Origin: Aquabacterium olei
Lineage (GTDB): Bacteria > Pseudomonadota > Gammaproteobacteria > Burkholderiales > Burkholderiaceae_C
Assembly: GCF_003100395.1 (NCBI RefSeq)
Contig: NZ_CP029210.1
Span: 1,860,001 to 1,924,000, forward strand
Length of the DNA stretch: 64,000 nt
Direction of reading: 5' to 3'
A model generated the notes under the pieces. That model worked only from the letters and a program-made list of their open reading frames with translations. It was not told the DNA's origin and did not search any database. The stretch's first letter is position 1. Each line of letters begins with the position of its first letter. Positions 31,565 through 39,852 of this stretch are shown here, piece by piece. Made by a program: the position numbers and the translations under genes.

Positions 31565-31780
31565 ATGATCCGTTTTGGCCCCCACATCCGGCTCACTCGG
31601 CGAGAGACTGAGCGCTTCAAGCTGATCACCGATCTGGAGCCAGTCGGCATCCGCACGCTGGCTGACCTGGATGCCTACATCGCGCAATGCAAGGCGCACT
31701 ACTGGGGCGTCTCCAGGGACACCCAGTTTCTGCATTGGCTGATCGACCGCGAGTACCAGCAATGCCGCTCAGTGGCGTAG
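31565..31780 (+). CDS. Small conserved-looking hypothetical protein, 71 residues
   Basis: ATG 31565 gives MIRFGPHIRLTRRETERFKL, then ITDLEPVGIRTLADLDAYI and a tail with HYWGVSRDTQFLHWLIDREY. An in-frame ATG 33 bases earlier is possible. It is probably helical, with mixed charge and no membrane segment or Cys motif. It is the only plus-strand gene in this part of the backbone and may answer to the palindromes at 31441-31470. Function unknown. Confidence 0.5.
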   Translation: MIRFGPHIRLTRRETERFKLITDLEPVGIRTLADLDAYIAQCKAHYWGVSRDTQFLHWLIDREYQQCRSVA

Positions 31781-31806
31781 CAATGCGCACGCAGCCTGGC
31801 GGTTCA

Positions 31807-32478
31807 TCAAGCAAAGACACGTGGCTCGATGGTGGCGCCGCGCATGAAGGCCAGGTAGGAAGCGGCCTTGCCGATGTCCGCGAAACAAGCGATGGCATCG
31901 CTGCCTCGCCTCACGGCCCATGGCAGGTTCGGGCTTTCATTGGGCGACAGGCTCAAGTTGGCCTCGCGATAGGCTGGATGCCGATACGGCGTGTTGCCGG
32001 TCTGCCAGTCCACCAGGCACAGGATGCAGTCGGTCAAGATGGCGCCGCCACCTGACTGGCCGGGCTCGACCAGCAGGGGGATTTTGAGCATGCCGCCAGA
32101 TCGGCCAATGCGGCCGACCACGCCATGCTCATCAAGCCACGGTTCACCCGTGGCGAGGTCGCCAAGTATCAGGCGGATCTTCTCGCCAGTTCGGCGATAG
32201 GACTCCAGCACCTTGGCCGCTCTAGGATCGGTCCCGGGCGCAAAGTAGGTGCGTTGGCTCTGTGGGGAGCGGCCCCATGCGGCTGTGGCCATCAGGTATT
32301 TCTGATAGCCCGCCAGCGTGGCATAGTCGCCTGGCGCAAAGGCCAGGTGGCTTTGGTCGAGTTGCTGTGCGATCTGGTTGGCATGATCGCGAGCATTGTC
32401 AAAGCCAAAGCAACTGTGGCCTGATCGCTCCGTGATGACATAGAGCTTTTGCTCCAAGTTGAGTGTGACCGTGGTCAT
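31807..32478 (-). CDS. Plasmid/ICE hypothetical protein, 223 residues
   Basis: Starts at ATG 32478 with AAGGAA upstream. The N-terminus MTTVTLNLEQKLYVITERSG then HSCFGFDNARDHANQIAQQL resembles a family of unknown function often found on conjugative plasmids, where a beta-hairpin KLYVI and SCLGFD opens the protein. No enzyme motif was seen. The first bases and leader (GGAA...TC ATG ACC AC) closely resemble those of the next gene at 32794, suggesting shared leader ancestry. Confidence 0.6.
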   Translation of the reverse strand: MTTVTLNLEQKLYVITERSGHSCFGFDNARDHANQIAQQLDQSHLAFAPGDYATLAGYQKYLMATAAWGRSPQSQRTYFAPGTDPRAAKVLESYRRTGEKIRLILGDLATGEPWLDEHGVVGRIGRSGGMLKIPLLVEPGQSGGGAILTDCILCLVDWQTGNTPYRHPAYREANLSLSPNESPNLPWAVRRGSDAIACFADIGKAASYLAFMRGATIEPRVFA

Positions 32479-32563
32479 GAGGATTCCTTGTGTGGAAGCC
32501 TTGGGGCGCACCGCCGCTCGGGCCGTGGCCCCGCAGGCGTGTTGTGTCGCTATCAGGTCGGGA

Positions 32564-32794
32564 TCAGCCTTGCGCGGCCAACCGGATGGGGGGCTGATCG
32601 CAGACGCTGTCCACCACTTGGCTTTGTCGGAGGTGCTCCAGCTTCAGCAGCAGTGCATGGGCATGTGCGCGGTCATCACCTGCCAGGCCAGGCTGAAGGG
32701 CCTGCACTTCCTTGATCAGCAAGCGCAGTTCCTGCACGATGGCCCGGTGGGCACGCTTCTCGATGGCGCACAAGGCGTCGGTTGCAGTGGTCAT
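32564..32794 (-). CDS. Small helical hypothetical protein, 76 residues
   Basis: MTTATDALCAIEKRAHRAIV, then QELRLLIKEVQAL and a C-terminal helix. The predicted helices carry regular Leu/Ala spacing, so a small coiled-coil or helix-hairpin protein is likely. SD GGAAGGA lies eight bases before ATG 32794. It shares its leader style with the gene at 32478. Function unknown. Confidence 0.5.
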   Translation of the reverse strand: MTTATDALCAIEKRAHRAIVQELRLLIKEVQALQPGLAGDDRAHAHALLLKLEHLRQSQVVDSVCDQPPIRLAAQG

Positions 32795-32966
32795 GGGAAA
32801 TTCCTTCCGTGGGTGTGCCGCACTGCCACTCGGGCAGATTCGGGCGAAATGGGGGAGGACGCGGCATGCACCACCAGCAGGTGGGCAGGCGCGTGGGTCG
32901 ATCTGGGCAGGGCCAGGGCGCTGGCCCCGGCACGGTCAAGACGCGGTGGTCTTGACGTGCGGGGAA

Positions 32967-33473
32967 TCAGGCTGTTTGAGGCACAGCATTGGGCTTTGAC
33001 AGCTCGCCCGACGTGGCGGATGGCACGTCCTTGGGCACAGGACCTTGGACCTCAAAAGACGATTGAGCCTGCGCAAACTCCGGCGCTTTCTTCAGGCGCT
33101 TGACCTGGGTTGCAGCTGGTTCGTTGGCAGTAGGTGGCAGGCATTCAACGGCGATGTCGCCGCCTTGGCGCAGCACTTGTCGAAGTGCCAAAGCTGGCGC
33201 AACAAAAACGCCATGGAACAGCCAACGCACGAACTGACCGATGCGCCTGTTGCGTGCGGCTGTGGCTTTGTGTGTCCGCAAGGATTGCTTGCAGCACAGG
33301 TACAGGGCCAGGTGGTTGCGCTTCATCAGCGGATCAGCCTCCAACTGGGCCATGACTTCGGCGGCCATGACGGGGTCCTGACCCACACGGCGGTAAAAGC
33401 CCATCCAGGCACGGGACTCTTCAATCTCGACACAGGTGCGTTTGGAGCGAGCGCGAGACGCTTCATGATTCAT
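32967..33473 (-). CDS. Hypothetical backbone protein, 168 residues
   Basis: Starts at ATG 33473 with GGAG eight bases upstream; the frame remains open for 105 more bases but without a good site. The N-terminal half is basic and helical (MNHEASRARSKRTCVEIEES, RAWMGFYRRVGQDPVMAAEV). It is followed by a weakly hydrophobic stretch LFHGVFVAPALALRQVL and a Pro/Lys-rich tail. A hairpin CAAGAC/GTCTTG at about 32938-32955 just past the stop may act as terminator. Bases 33474-33775 upstream hold a leader with a TCCC/GGGGA hairpin but no gene. Confidence 0.5.
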   Translation of the reverse strand: MNHEASRARSKRTCVEIEESRAWMGFYRRVGQDPVMAAEVMAQLEADPLMKRNHLALYLCCKQSLRTHKATAARNRRIGQFVRWLFHGVFVAPALALRQVLRQGGDIAVECLPPTANEPAATQVKRLKKAPEFAQAQSSFEVQGPVPKDVPSATSGELSKPNAVPQTA

Positions 33474-33775
33474 GGTGTGAACTCCAGAAAGGATGAGGGC
33501 ACACCTATCCCGGCGGGGAGACGGTGGACTCCCCAAAGGGTTGCGTGGAAGTGCAGCACAGCCGAATGGCTGAGGCACATGAAAGACGGTTCACATCCCA
33601 TGAAGTCGAGGGCTCCCGATCAATCGGGTTTGACTTCAATGGGATGCGAACGCGGGTGAACACAAGTTGGGCGAGACCGGGGAGGTCTGCGCGTCATTTC
33701 GTGTTCGACCCGAACTGCAGGCGAGGTCAATCGCCACGGTGTCAATGTGCTGACGCTGTACCACAGTCAAGTGGT

Positions 33776-33952
33776 TCAGGCGGCAGCACGGTAAGCCATG
33801 ACCTGTTCGACCTGTCGCGAGACAGGCGGCGCAGGCTTCAGCAATGCGGGTAGCACTGCAGGACGGATCACAGGCTCGCGGGCAAGCCCGGAGCCACCCA
33901 ACAGCACGCAAATGGCGCGCGTTTCCCTTGTCGCATGAGGGCATGCGTTCAT
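33776..33952 (-). CDS. Small protein after a long structured leader, 58 residues
   Basis: ATG 33952 with GAAGGAG seven bases upstream gives MNACPHATRETRAICVLLGG, then SGLAREPVIRPAVLPALLKP and a short tail, ending at TGA 33778-33776. No family is recognised. The strong SD and its place directly behind the second copy of the conserved leader element, just as radC stands behind the first, are the reasons to call it. A longer antisense-like frame at 33636-34004 lacks an SD. Confidence 0.45.
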   Translation of the reverse strand: MNACPHATRETRAICVLLGGSGLAREPVIRPAVLPALLKPAPPVSRQVEQVMAYRAAA

Positions 33953-33965
33953 GACGTTCTCCTTC

Positions 33966-34225
33966 AGGGTGTGAAGGGGAACGCCTCGTCCCGATGGGGA
34001 ACATGGTGGTTCCCCAACTTGGGATGCTTCAACCTTGGCGGTTGAAGCGGCTCGGCGGCGGCACGGTGAGGTGCGCCGATGACACGGTGTTCAGCATGAG
34101 GGCTGAACGAGGCACAAGGCCATTGACATGGCCTAGCTGAACCGAGGTTCAGCTTCTACAAGGCAGGTCACGACTGCGACGCCAGCATGGCTGGACTTCA
34201 GGGAGACCGAAATCTCCATTGAAGG
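33966..34225 (-). ncRNA. Structured leader element, copy 2, with chained hairpins
   Basis: On the plus strand the core GGCAGGT-C-ACGACTGCGACGCC is at 34162-34183, followed by AGC/GCT and GGAGA/TCTCC stems and preceded by AGCTGAAC/GTTCAGCT (34136-34155). Closer to the gene lie AGGCC/GGCCT, GTTCAGC/GCTGAAC, GCTTCAAC/GTTGAAGC and GGGGAAC/GTTCCCC. At least six perfect stems fall within about 260 bases, and the distal part matches copy 1 in order. Most likely a cis-acting leader RNA of the small gene at 33952. Bases 34226-34385 hold nothing else that I can name. Confidence 0.55.
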
Positions 34226-34385
34226 CTTCGTGAACGCGATGTCCACAGGTAGCCATTGCAGTATGGATTTCCCCTGCCTTTTGCTCAATAGATCAGGCTA
34301 GGAAGGCAGGGAACGCCATCGACAAAGCATGGTGAATGGCATCGCTTGGCCGTGGCCCATTGACAAGCGTTCGGCAACCCATCGG

Positions 34386-35204
34386 TCATCGCGCGAGCAG
34401 CGACTGCAAGAAATATGTGAGCGAAAGGACCGCGATCAGCAGCGCCAAGCCCACGCGTAGCATTCCCTCTGGCAGATATTTCTGAGCAAAGGCGCCGATG
34501 TAGGTGCCGACGAGCCCACCAAGCCCCAATAGCAGCCCCAAGGGCCAATCGGGTGAGGACTGTGCACCGTCGGGACCTGGCAGCAAGCTGTAGATGCTGA
34601 CGCCCGCTATCGAGGTGATGAATGTTGCTAGCAGTGTTGCACCAGCGACGGCAGGGATACGCAGGCCTAGGAATCCCACGAGAACGGGCGCCATCAGCGC
34701 GCCCCCACCGATTCCATACGTGCCGCCGATGACCCCGACGACTAATGCCAGTGCAGCAACAGTCGAGACGGTCTTCTCCGTAAACCGCGGCGAAACGACA
34801 TGCCGACGTCCTGCCCTCTGGGGCAGCAACATGCGTACGGCAAGCAAAGACAACACGCCGCCGACGAAGAGCCGAAAGCTGTGGGGGTCGAAGAGCCAAT
34901 GCGTTCGAACCCACCATCCGATGAACAGGCCTGGTAGTGTTCCAGCTGCAATCAGGAGACCCAGTCGGACGTCGAGTCGGCCATCACGTGCAAAACGCCA
35001 GATGCCACCAGGTGTGGAGACCAGATTGAAAACCAGGTTGGTTGCTGACACCGAGAGCGAAGTGATGCCAAGCACACTAATTTGAAAAGGCACGAGCAGA
35101 AATGCTCCGGAAATGCCTACCATTGAGGTCAGGAAGGAAACGACGAAGGCTGCACCAAACGGGATGACGGGCGATACGGCGATACCAGACGTATGAAAGT
35201 ACAT
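34386..35204 (-). CDS. TauE/SafE-family sulfite/organosulfonate exporter
   Basis: 272 residues from ATG 35204; 141 further bases are open upstream but the membrane protein begins here (MYFHTSGIAVSPVIPFGAAF). About eight hydrophobic segments in two repeats, with the duplicated Gly-rich signatures SMVGISGAFLLVPF and GTYGIGGGALMAPVLVGFLG of the family. It moves sulfite, sulfoacetate or similar anions, or small thiols, across the inner membrane. It sits alone between backbone genes, so it is probably cargo. An inverted repeat is present before it. Confidence 0.85.
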   Translation of the reverse strand: MYFHTSGIAVSPVIPFGAAFVVSFLTSMVGISGAFLLVPFQISVLGITSLSVSATNLVFNLVSTPGGIWRFARDGRLDVRLGLLIAAGTLPGLFIGWWVRTHWLFDPHSFRLFVGGVLSLLAVRMLLPQRAGRRHVVSPRFTEKTVSTVAALALVVGVIGGTYGIGGGALMAPVLVGFLGLRIPAVAGATLLATFITSIAGVSIYSLLPGPDGAQSSPDWPLGLLLGLGGLVGTYIGAFAQKYLPEGMLRVGLALLIAVLSLTYFLQSLLAR

Positions 35205-35228
35205 CAGGCCATTCTGACTCAGCCTTTT

Positions 35229-35245
35229 ATATGCAATTGGCATAT
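35229..35245. promoter_or_regulatory. Inverted repeat upstream of the TauE-like gene
   Basis: ATATGC-AATTG-GCATAT, a perfect 6-bp inverted repeat, lies 25 bases beyond the chosen start of the exporter in an AT-rich promoter-like stretch. On the minus strand TTGCATAT also occurs twice, 13 bases apart. A dimeric repressor site is plausible. No regulator gene is adjacent. Confidence 0.4.
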
Positions 35246-35410
35246 GCAAATTCGGCTTGACCCCTTCATCAATTCGCGAGTTCAGAAGCGTCAGGGCGAC
35301 TTTGCTGAATGCGTACGCCGTTGGTGCGTGCAGTTGGAATGGCAAAGAGACTGTGTCCAGTCTGATGAAGCGATTGACGATGTGCGATAGCTATTTTTCC
35401 GTTATGCAGA

Positions 35411-36514
35411 TCATTCAAAGCGCTTCAAATACCGAGAAAAGACCCAACCTTGAACGCTGGATGTGTGGTCAGGGCTGGTCCACGAAACGAGTGTGAAGTC
35501 CTTGTCTTTCTGTAGAACATGCACTGTCTGACCAAAGTGAAGCTGGCCTATGACTGGGGACCGGGCCGATGCACTTGAGCGAACCATCAGGGAGTTCGTG
35601 GCAACGTAGCGGTAGTCGCTCAAGAGCCTCAGGTCTCCGACGGTGTCCGAAGCAGCTTGCTTGACAGCTTTGTGGGCTTCTTGGCGAGGCTTTTCTTCCA
35701 GCAACCTCTTGACGTAGAAGTCGCCGATAGGCGCCAAGAACGCATTGAGCAGCAGAAACACCATGGGCACAACAATGAGCCACAGCACCTTCTGCAGCTT
35801 GGGCTCGCTTGTCTGGGCAATGGCTGCCAAGATTTGTTCAAGAGCGGCTTCCGGGGTCGGTTGTTCGGCCGCCTCGTGTGCGATGGTCCGCATCGCCACG
35901 GATGCCTGCGCCTTGAGCTTGGCGTCTAACTCTTGCCAAACGGCGCTGAAATCTGTGCTCTTGAGGCTGGCGTGCAAGCCTGACTTGGCGATGGAATCGA
36001 CGAGTGCCTTTTCGGTCAGTCTTTGAAACGGCGTTTGATATCCCAGCAGGCTCTTTCGGATGTCTTCGAACGGGTCTTGCCAAGCCTTGGCCATGTCCAT
36101 GGCCGCCCTCAATGCGGAGCCCTTGGACATGTCGTCAACCATGCGCATCAACTCAACTGAAACGCTGCTCGACGCGGCGTCAATTTGCCGTTGAAGATCG
36201 CCAAACAACGCCGCGTTTCCTGTGAAGGGGGCGGCCGAGGCAAGGATGTCCGCGTATTGTTTGCCCAGCATCTGCTGCTGACTCAGCTGCGCTACGCGGA
36301 TTGCAGCAGCATGCGCGCTGAGCCCCTCGTGCTGACGCATGATGCGTTGGAGGTCCGCCGCCGGCCCAAGCGCGTCCAGATGCTTGCGCCAGCCTGCTGT
36401 GACGTCGGAAGCCTTCACCAAGGACTGCACCAATGTGTCGGGTAAGTGACGTCGCCAATCCACGCCACCAAGTTTGTCGATGTCAGCCAAGTTTTTTGTC
36501 TCGTTCATGGACAC
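35411..36514 (-). CDS. Single-span membrane protein with C-terminal bacterial SH3 domain
   Basis: 367 residues; GTG 36514, with an ATG two codons in. Residues about 1-240 are helical and likely cytoplasmic. One membrane span (VLWLIVVPMVFLLLNAFLAP) follows at about 243-263, then a linker and an SH3_3-type domain (about 300-365: LMVRSSASARSPVIGQLHFG, VHVLQKDKDFTLVSW, QGWVFSRYLKRF), probably outside the membrane. It is divergent from the TIR gene across a shared promoter region with a CIRCE-like element. It may be a sensor or membrane partner of that system, but no experiment ties them. Confidence 0.7.
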   Translation of the reverse strand: MSMNETKNLADIDKLGGVDWRRHLPDTLVQSLVKASDVTAGWRKHLDALGPAADLQRIMRQHEGLSAHAAAIRVAQLSQQQMLGKQYADILASAAPFTGNAALFGDLQRQIDAASSSVSVELMRMVDDMSKGSALRAAMDMAKAWQDPFEDIRKSLLGYQTPFQRLTEKALVDSIAKSGLHASLKSTDFSAVWQELDAKLKAQASVAMRTIAHEAAEQPTPEAALEQILAAIAQTSEPKLQKVLWLIVVPMVFLLLNAFLAPIGDFYVKRLLEEKPRQEAHKAVKQAASDTVGDLRLLSDYRYVATNSLMVRSSASARSPVIGQLHFGQTVHVLQKDKDFTLVSWTSPDHTSSVQGWVFSRYLKRFE

Positions 36515-36592
36515 GCATTTTGACTGATGAAGCTGCTCGTGTGTTTGCCCTAGTCAAGGAGCGGCCTCTGAGGTGGGCACTACATGTAGCGC

Positions 36593-36650
36593 TTGAGTGC
36601 GCGAGAATAACTAGATATAGTGTTTGGCACTCGTTGTGCGCGAGTGCCAA
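36593..36650 (+). promoter_or_regulatory. Sigma70-like promoter overlapped by a CIRCE-like operator
   Basis: TTGAGT (36593-36598), a 17-base spacer, then TATAGT (36616-36621) form a good promoter. Directly downstream is TTGGCACTC (36624-36632), nine bases, then GAGTGCCAA (36642-36650). The HrcA site CIRCE is TTAGCACTC-N9-GAGTGCTAA; this copy has the same length and spacing, and differs by one symmetric base pair. It spans the expected start of transcription toward the TIR gene. No SD is evident before ATG 36697. Confidence 0.65.
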
Positions 36651-36696
36651 TGAGGGGCAAACCCTGTCCCAAACTTCAACGAATCCACAGACACGC

Positions 36697-37662
36697 ATGG
36701 CCAAGGTTTTCTTTTCCTATTCGCATGACGATGAGGCATACCGGGACCAACTGGAGAAACACCTGGCGTTGCTCCGACATGAGGGGCTGATCGAATCCTG
36801 GCATGACCGTCGTATCCTGGCGGGCGCCGACCTCAACCAGGTCATTGACGATCAGTTGAACCAGGCGGATGTGATCTTGCTGCTGGTGAGTGCGAGTTTT
36901 TTGTCCTCGCGCTACTGCTATTCCATTGAAATGGCGCGTGCGCTGGAGCGCCAGAGCAGGGGGGAAGCGCAAGTCATTCCGGTGATCGTTCGGCCTTGCG
37001 ATTGGCAGCAACCGCCCCTCAGTGGCTTGATGGCGGTACCCAAGGATGGCAAGGCCATCACCATGTGGGCCAACCACGACGAGGCTTACACCGACGTGGC
37101 GCGCAGTATCCGGGCTGTTGTGACGCAACTGGGCGGGCGTGCTCATGACGCGGGTACCGTCAGCAGGGCTCAGCCGCCTGCAGTGGCCAGCCCTGTTCGA
37201 GCAGAACAGGTGTCGCTGCCTCGATCCAGCAACCTGCGCATGCGCAAGGAGTTCACCGAGCGTGACCAGGATGAATTCCTGCATGCCGCATTTGATTACC
37301 TGGCGCGTTTTTTTGAAGGATCTCTGGCTGAATTGCAAGCCAGAACGACGGGCGTCGAAGGCGTCTTTCGTCGGATAGACGCCAATGCGTTCAGTGGCGT
37401 GATCTACCGTGACGGCAAGAAAGTTAGCCAGTGCGGTATCCGTCTTGGTGCTTTGGGGTTCCGCAGCGGTGGGATCACCTATTCGTCAGATCCTTCTGCA
37501 CCGGCAGGCAGTTACAACGAGATGGTGTCTGTGGACAAGGACGATCAGGCCATGTACTTCAAACCTTTGGGCATGGCGATGCACAGGGGAAGGGATGACA
37601 AGCTTTCTCACGAGGGACTCGCTGAGTTCTTCTGGGAGCTGTTGATCAAGCAATTGCAGTAG
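36697..37662 (+). CDS. TIR-domain protein with uncharacterised C-terminal domain
   Basis: 321 residues from ATG 36697 (MAKVFFSYSHDDEAYRDQLE). TIR domain at about 1-145: FFSYSHDDE, ESWHDRRILAGADLNQVI, ADVILLLVSASFLSSRYC, then the catalytic Glu78 in YSIEMARALER, so NAD cleavage is plausible. After a linker, residues about 185-321 form a second conserved-looking domain (DEFLHAAFDYLARFFEGSL, VSQCGIRLGALGFRSGGITY, LSHEGLAEFFWELL). TIR proteins of this form act in anti-phage defence or signalling. A nuclease-like gene follows after 13 bases. Confidence 0.85.
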   Translation: MAKVFFSYSHDDEAYRDQLEKHLALLRHEGLIESWHDRRILAGADLNQVIDDQLNQADVILLLVSASFLSSRYCYSIEMARALERQSRGEAQVIPVIVRPCDWQQPPLSGLMAVPKDGKAITMWANHDEAYTDVARSIRAVVTQLGGRAHDAGTVSRAQPPAVASPVRAEQVSLPRSSNLRMRKEFTERDQDEFLHAAFDYLARFFEGSLAELQARTTGVEGVFRRIDANAFSGVIYRDGKKVSQCGIRLGALGFRSGGITYSSDPSAPAGSYNEMVSVDKDDQAMYFKPLGMAMHRGRDDKLSHEGLAEFFWELLIKQLQ

Positions 37663-37675
37663 GCCAAAGGGAACA

Positions 37676-38695
37676 ATGACATTCGATCTGTTCACCCCGC
37701 AAGTGGAAACGGCCCGGCAGCATCAGGTTTTCAGGATGCTGCTGGACGAACAGTACGCGCCTGAGCGTGCCGTGCTCAATGCTTGGGCTAGAGGATTTGA
37801 AGACCGCGACGGGAAGTTCGTACAGGAATTTCAGATGACTTTTGAGTCAGGTCTTTGGGAGTTGTATCTCAATGCCGCTTTGAGGGGCTGGGGGCTGTCC
37901 CCCGATATGTCCTTTGCCTCTCCCGATTTTGTGGTTGGTGAACCGATGCCGTTGTGCGTCGAGGCGGCCATTGCCGCGCCAGCTAAAGGCGGGAAGGCCC
38001 CCATCGGATATTCGATCGCAGACATTCCAGACGATTTCACTGAGTTCAACAGAGAGGCGGCTTTGCGGATTTGTAATAGCTTCAATGCCAAAGTCAGGCG
38101 CTATCGCAATTACTACTCGACCTTGCCCCATGTCGCTGACAAGCCTTTTGTCATCGGCATTGGCGCTTTTGATCGCCCGCTTGCGCACTTCGCGGCCAGT
38201 CGTCCAATCTTTGCTGCACTCTATGGTCTGTACCACGATGAAAGTGCAACGCCGAGAGGAGCGCGTCGTGTTGTCAGCTACAACGTCAGTTCTGCTGCGA
38301 AGTCGGAAACCGTTGACATCCCGCTCGGCTTGTTCTGCGACGACCAATATGCTGAAGTCTCCGCTGTCGTGTACAGCTCCCTGGCTACCTGGGGGAAAGT
38401 GCGTGCGTTGGCGGACAACCCGTTGGCAAAGACGGTCTACACCACCTATCACCCCAATGGCGATGACATCAAGCCCAGGATCAAGGCCACGTTGAAGGCT
38501 GCTTACGAGGAGCACTTGCTCGACGGCGCCTACGTGCTGCACAACCCATTTGCACGTCGCCCGATTGCCAAGGGCATGCTTTCTCACGCGCGGGTTGCAG
38601 AGGTACATGTGGCGACCGACGGCGAGCTGCTCATTGATGCCCCTGAGGACTTTCTGTTGGTGCGCACGCTCATGTCGGTCAGGGAGCGCGCCTGA
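37676..38695 (+). CDS. Putative PD-(D/E)XK-like nuclease paired with TIR gene
   Basis: 339 residues. The N-terminal third has the layout of a restriction-endonuclease-like fold: FESGLWELYLNAALRGWGL with Glu57 and Glu62, then SPDF with Asp84, then PLCVEAAIA with Glu96. The usual Lys two residues after the last acid is replaced by Ala98, so activity is uncertain. The C-terminal part (about 110-339) is not recognised. It starts 13 bases after the TIR stop and is surely co-transcribed. Family assignment is by pattern only. Confidence 0.55.
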   Translation: MTFDLFTPQVETARQHQVFRMLLDEQYAPERAVLNAWARGFEDRDGKFVQEFQMTFESGLWELYLNAALRGWGLSPDMSFASPDFVVGEPMPLCVEAAIAAPAKGGKAPIGYSIADIPDDFTEFNREAALRICNSFNAKVRRYRNYYSTLPHVADKPFVIGIGAFDRPLAHFAASRPIFAALYGLYHDESATPRGARRVVSYNVSSAAKSETVDIPLGLFCDDQYAEVSAVVYSSLATWGKVRALADNPLAKTVYTTYHPNGDDIKPRIKATLKAAYEEHLLDGAYVLHNPFARRPIAKGMLSHARVAEVHVATDGELLIDAPEDFLLVRTLMSVRERA

Positions 38696-38774
38696 AGGGC
38701 GGTAGGTTCATGCATTTGTCTCGTCTTTCCTGGGCTCAATGGCCTGCTGAGCAACTTTCTTCAATCGCCAACAC

Positions 38775-39668
38775 ATGATTGCGTTCGACCCCAACACCTG
38801 GCTGATGTACGAAGGCTTGTCCAACCACGGACATGGCGTCTCACCAGCCCCGATGGTTTCTGTTGCCACCTTCGTTCAGGCTGAGGCCGACTGGCGCAAA
38901 GTGCCCTGCAGCGGTGCTCTTCGCAGCGCCATGTGCGTCTTCAGGGAAGATTACTTCGACCCTGTCAGTCGCATCAGGCGGGGCCGGTTCTACGAGGTGG
39001 CGGGGCGGCAACAGCCTGATCAGTGGTGGGTCCACAAGCACCCGGTCTTGCCCGAGGATGTCGGTCACCAAGCCCATGAAGGGCGATTCACCAAGTCGCT
39101 CATTTCGTTCAGCCCAATGGGCAATGTGAGTCAGCGATTGGTGACCACGCCACGCACGCTGGTCGTTCTAGGTGCGGGGGCGGCAGTCACAGTCTGGAAC
39201 ATCGTCTCAGTCGAGCGGTCGGGCAACGACGAGGATGTGGTGACAATGCGTGCCCGCTCGAACCTCGGTTTTCTGCCCGATCTGGTCTTGGATGCCATTC
39301 CGTCAGCAGCGAGAGAGCGTGTGAGCGCCGCCGTCATCAAGGTGGTAGACGGCGCGCATCGATCTAGTGGCATCACTGTGGTGGACCTCTGCCGAGATGC
39401 GATGGGCGTGATCTTGTCCGCGCACCTTCATCTGGATGCCGGGGAGGATGCGAAGGTCATTGAAAAGGACCTTGGCGCGTTGATTGCGAAGCTGCCACCG
39501 GAATCAAAGCTGTTTCGTGCAGCAGCAGATGTCGTCTGCAAGCTCCACCCCAGGGGCAAGTCCAATGAGCAGCAGCGTCTGGGCACCCGCGACGTCACGG
39601 ACGCCGATGGTGCCTTCGCTATCGAGGCCCTTGGGTTTGTGCTTCGTGATCTGGGTTGGGCGCGTTGA
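38775..39668 (+). CDS. Hypothetical protein, 297 residues
   Basis: ATG 38775; no clear SD. The sequence is soluble and mixed alpha/beta with a central segment TTPRTLVVLGAGAAVTVWNI that may be a buried strand-helix rather than a membrane span. No motif is recognised. It follows the nuclease-like gene by 79 bases on the same strand and may belong to the same transcription unit. Bases 39669-39852 after it are non-coding as far as I can see. Confidence 0.55.
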   Translation: MIAFDPNTWLMYEGLSNHGHGVSPAPMVSVATFVQAEADWRKVPCSGALRSAMCVFREDYFDPVSRIRRGRFYEVAGRQQPDQWWVHKHPVLPEDVGHQAHEGRFTKSLISFSPMGNVSQRLVTTPRTLVVLGAGAAVTVWNIVSVERSGNDEDVVTMRARSNLGFLPDLVLDAIPSAARERVSAAVIKVVDGAHRSSGITVVDLCRDAMGVILSAHLHLDAGEDAKVIEKDLGALIAKLPPESKLFRAAADVVCKLHPRGKSNEQQRLGTRDVTDADGAFAIEALGFVLRDLGWAR

Positions 39669-39852
39669 GCCCTTGGCAAGGGTTGCCCCAAAAAGGAGCA
39701 GCCCGAGGTTTCTGCTATGGGCAGGCGGACAATTGCCCTCCAATGCGGTAAGTTATCCCCAGTTTCTGTGGATAAATTTGCCCGCCAGGGTGAATGACAC
39801 CTGTCCTGCACCGTGGGCACAATCAACACCTACGTGTGTGTAGGCGCCGAAC

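Noticed and set aside
33636..34004. 122-codon minus-strand frame overlapping the 58-residue ORF
   Set aside because: No SD and a Cys/Arg-rich composition typical of out-of-frame GC-rich DNA; the shorter frame with GAAGGAG is better supported.
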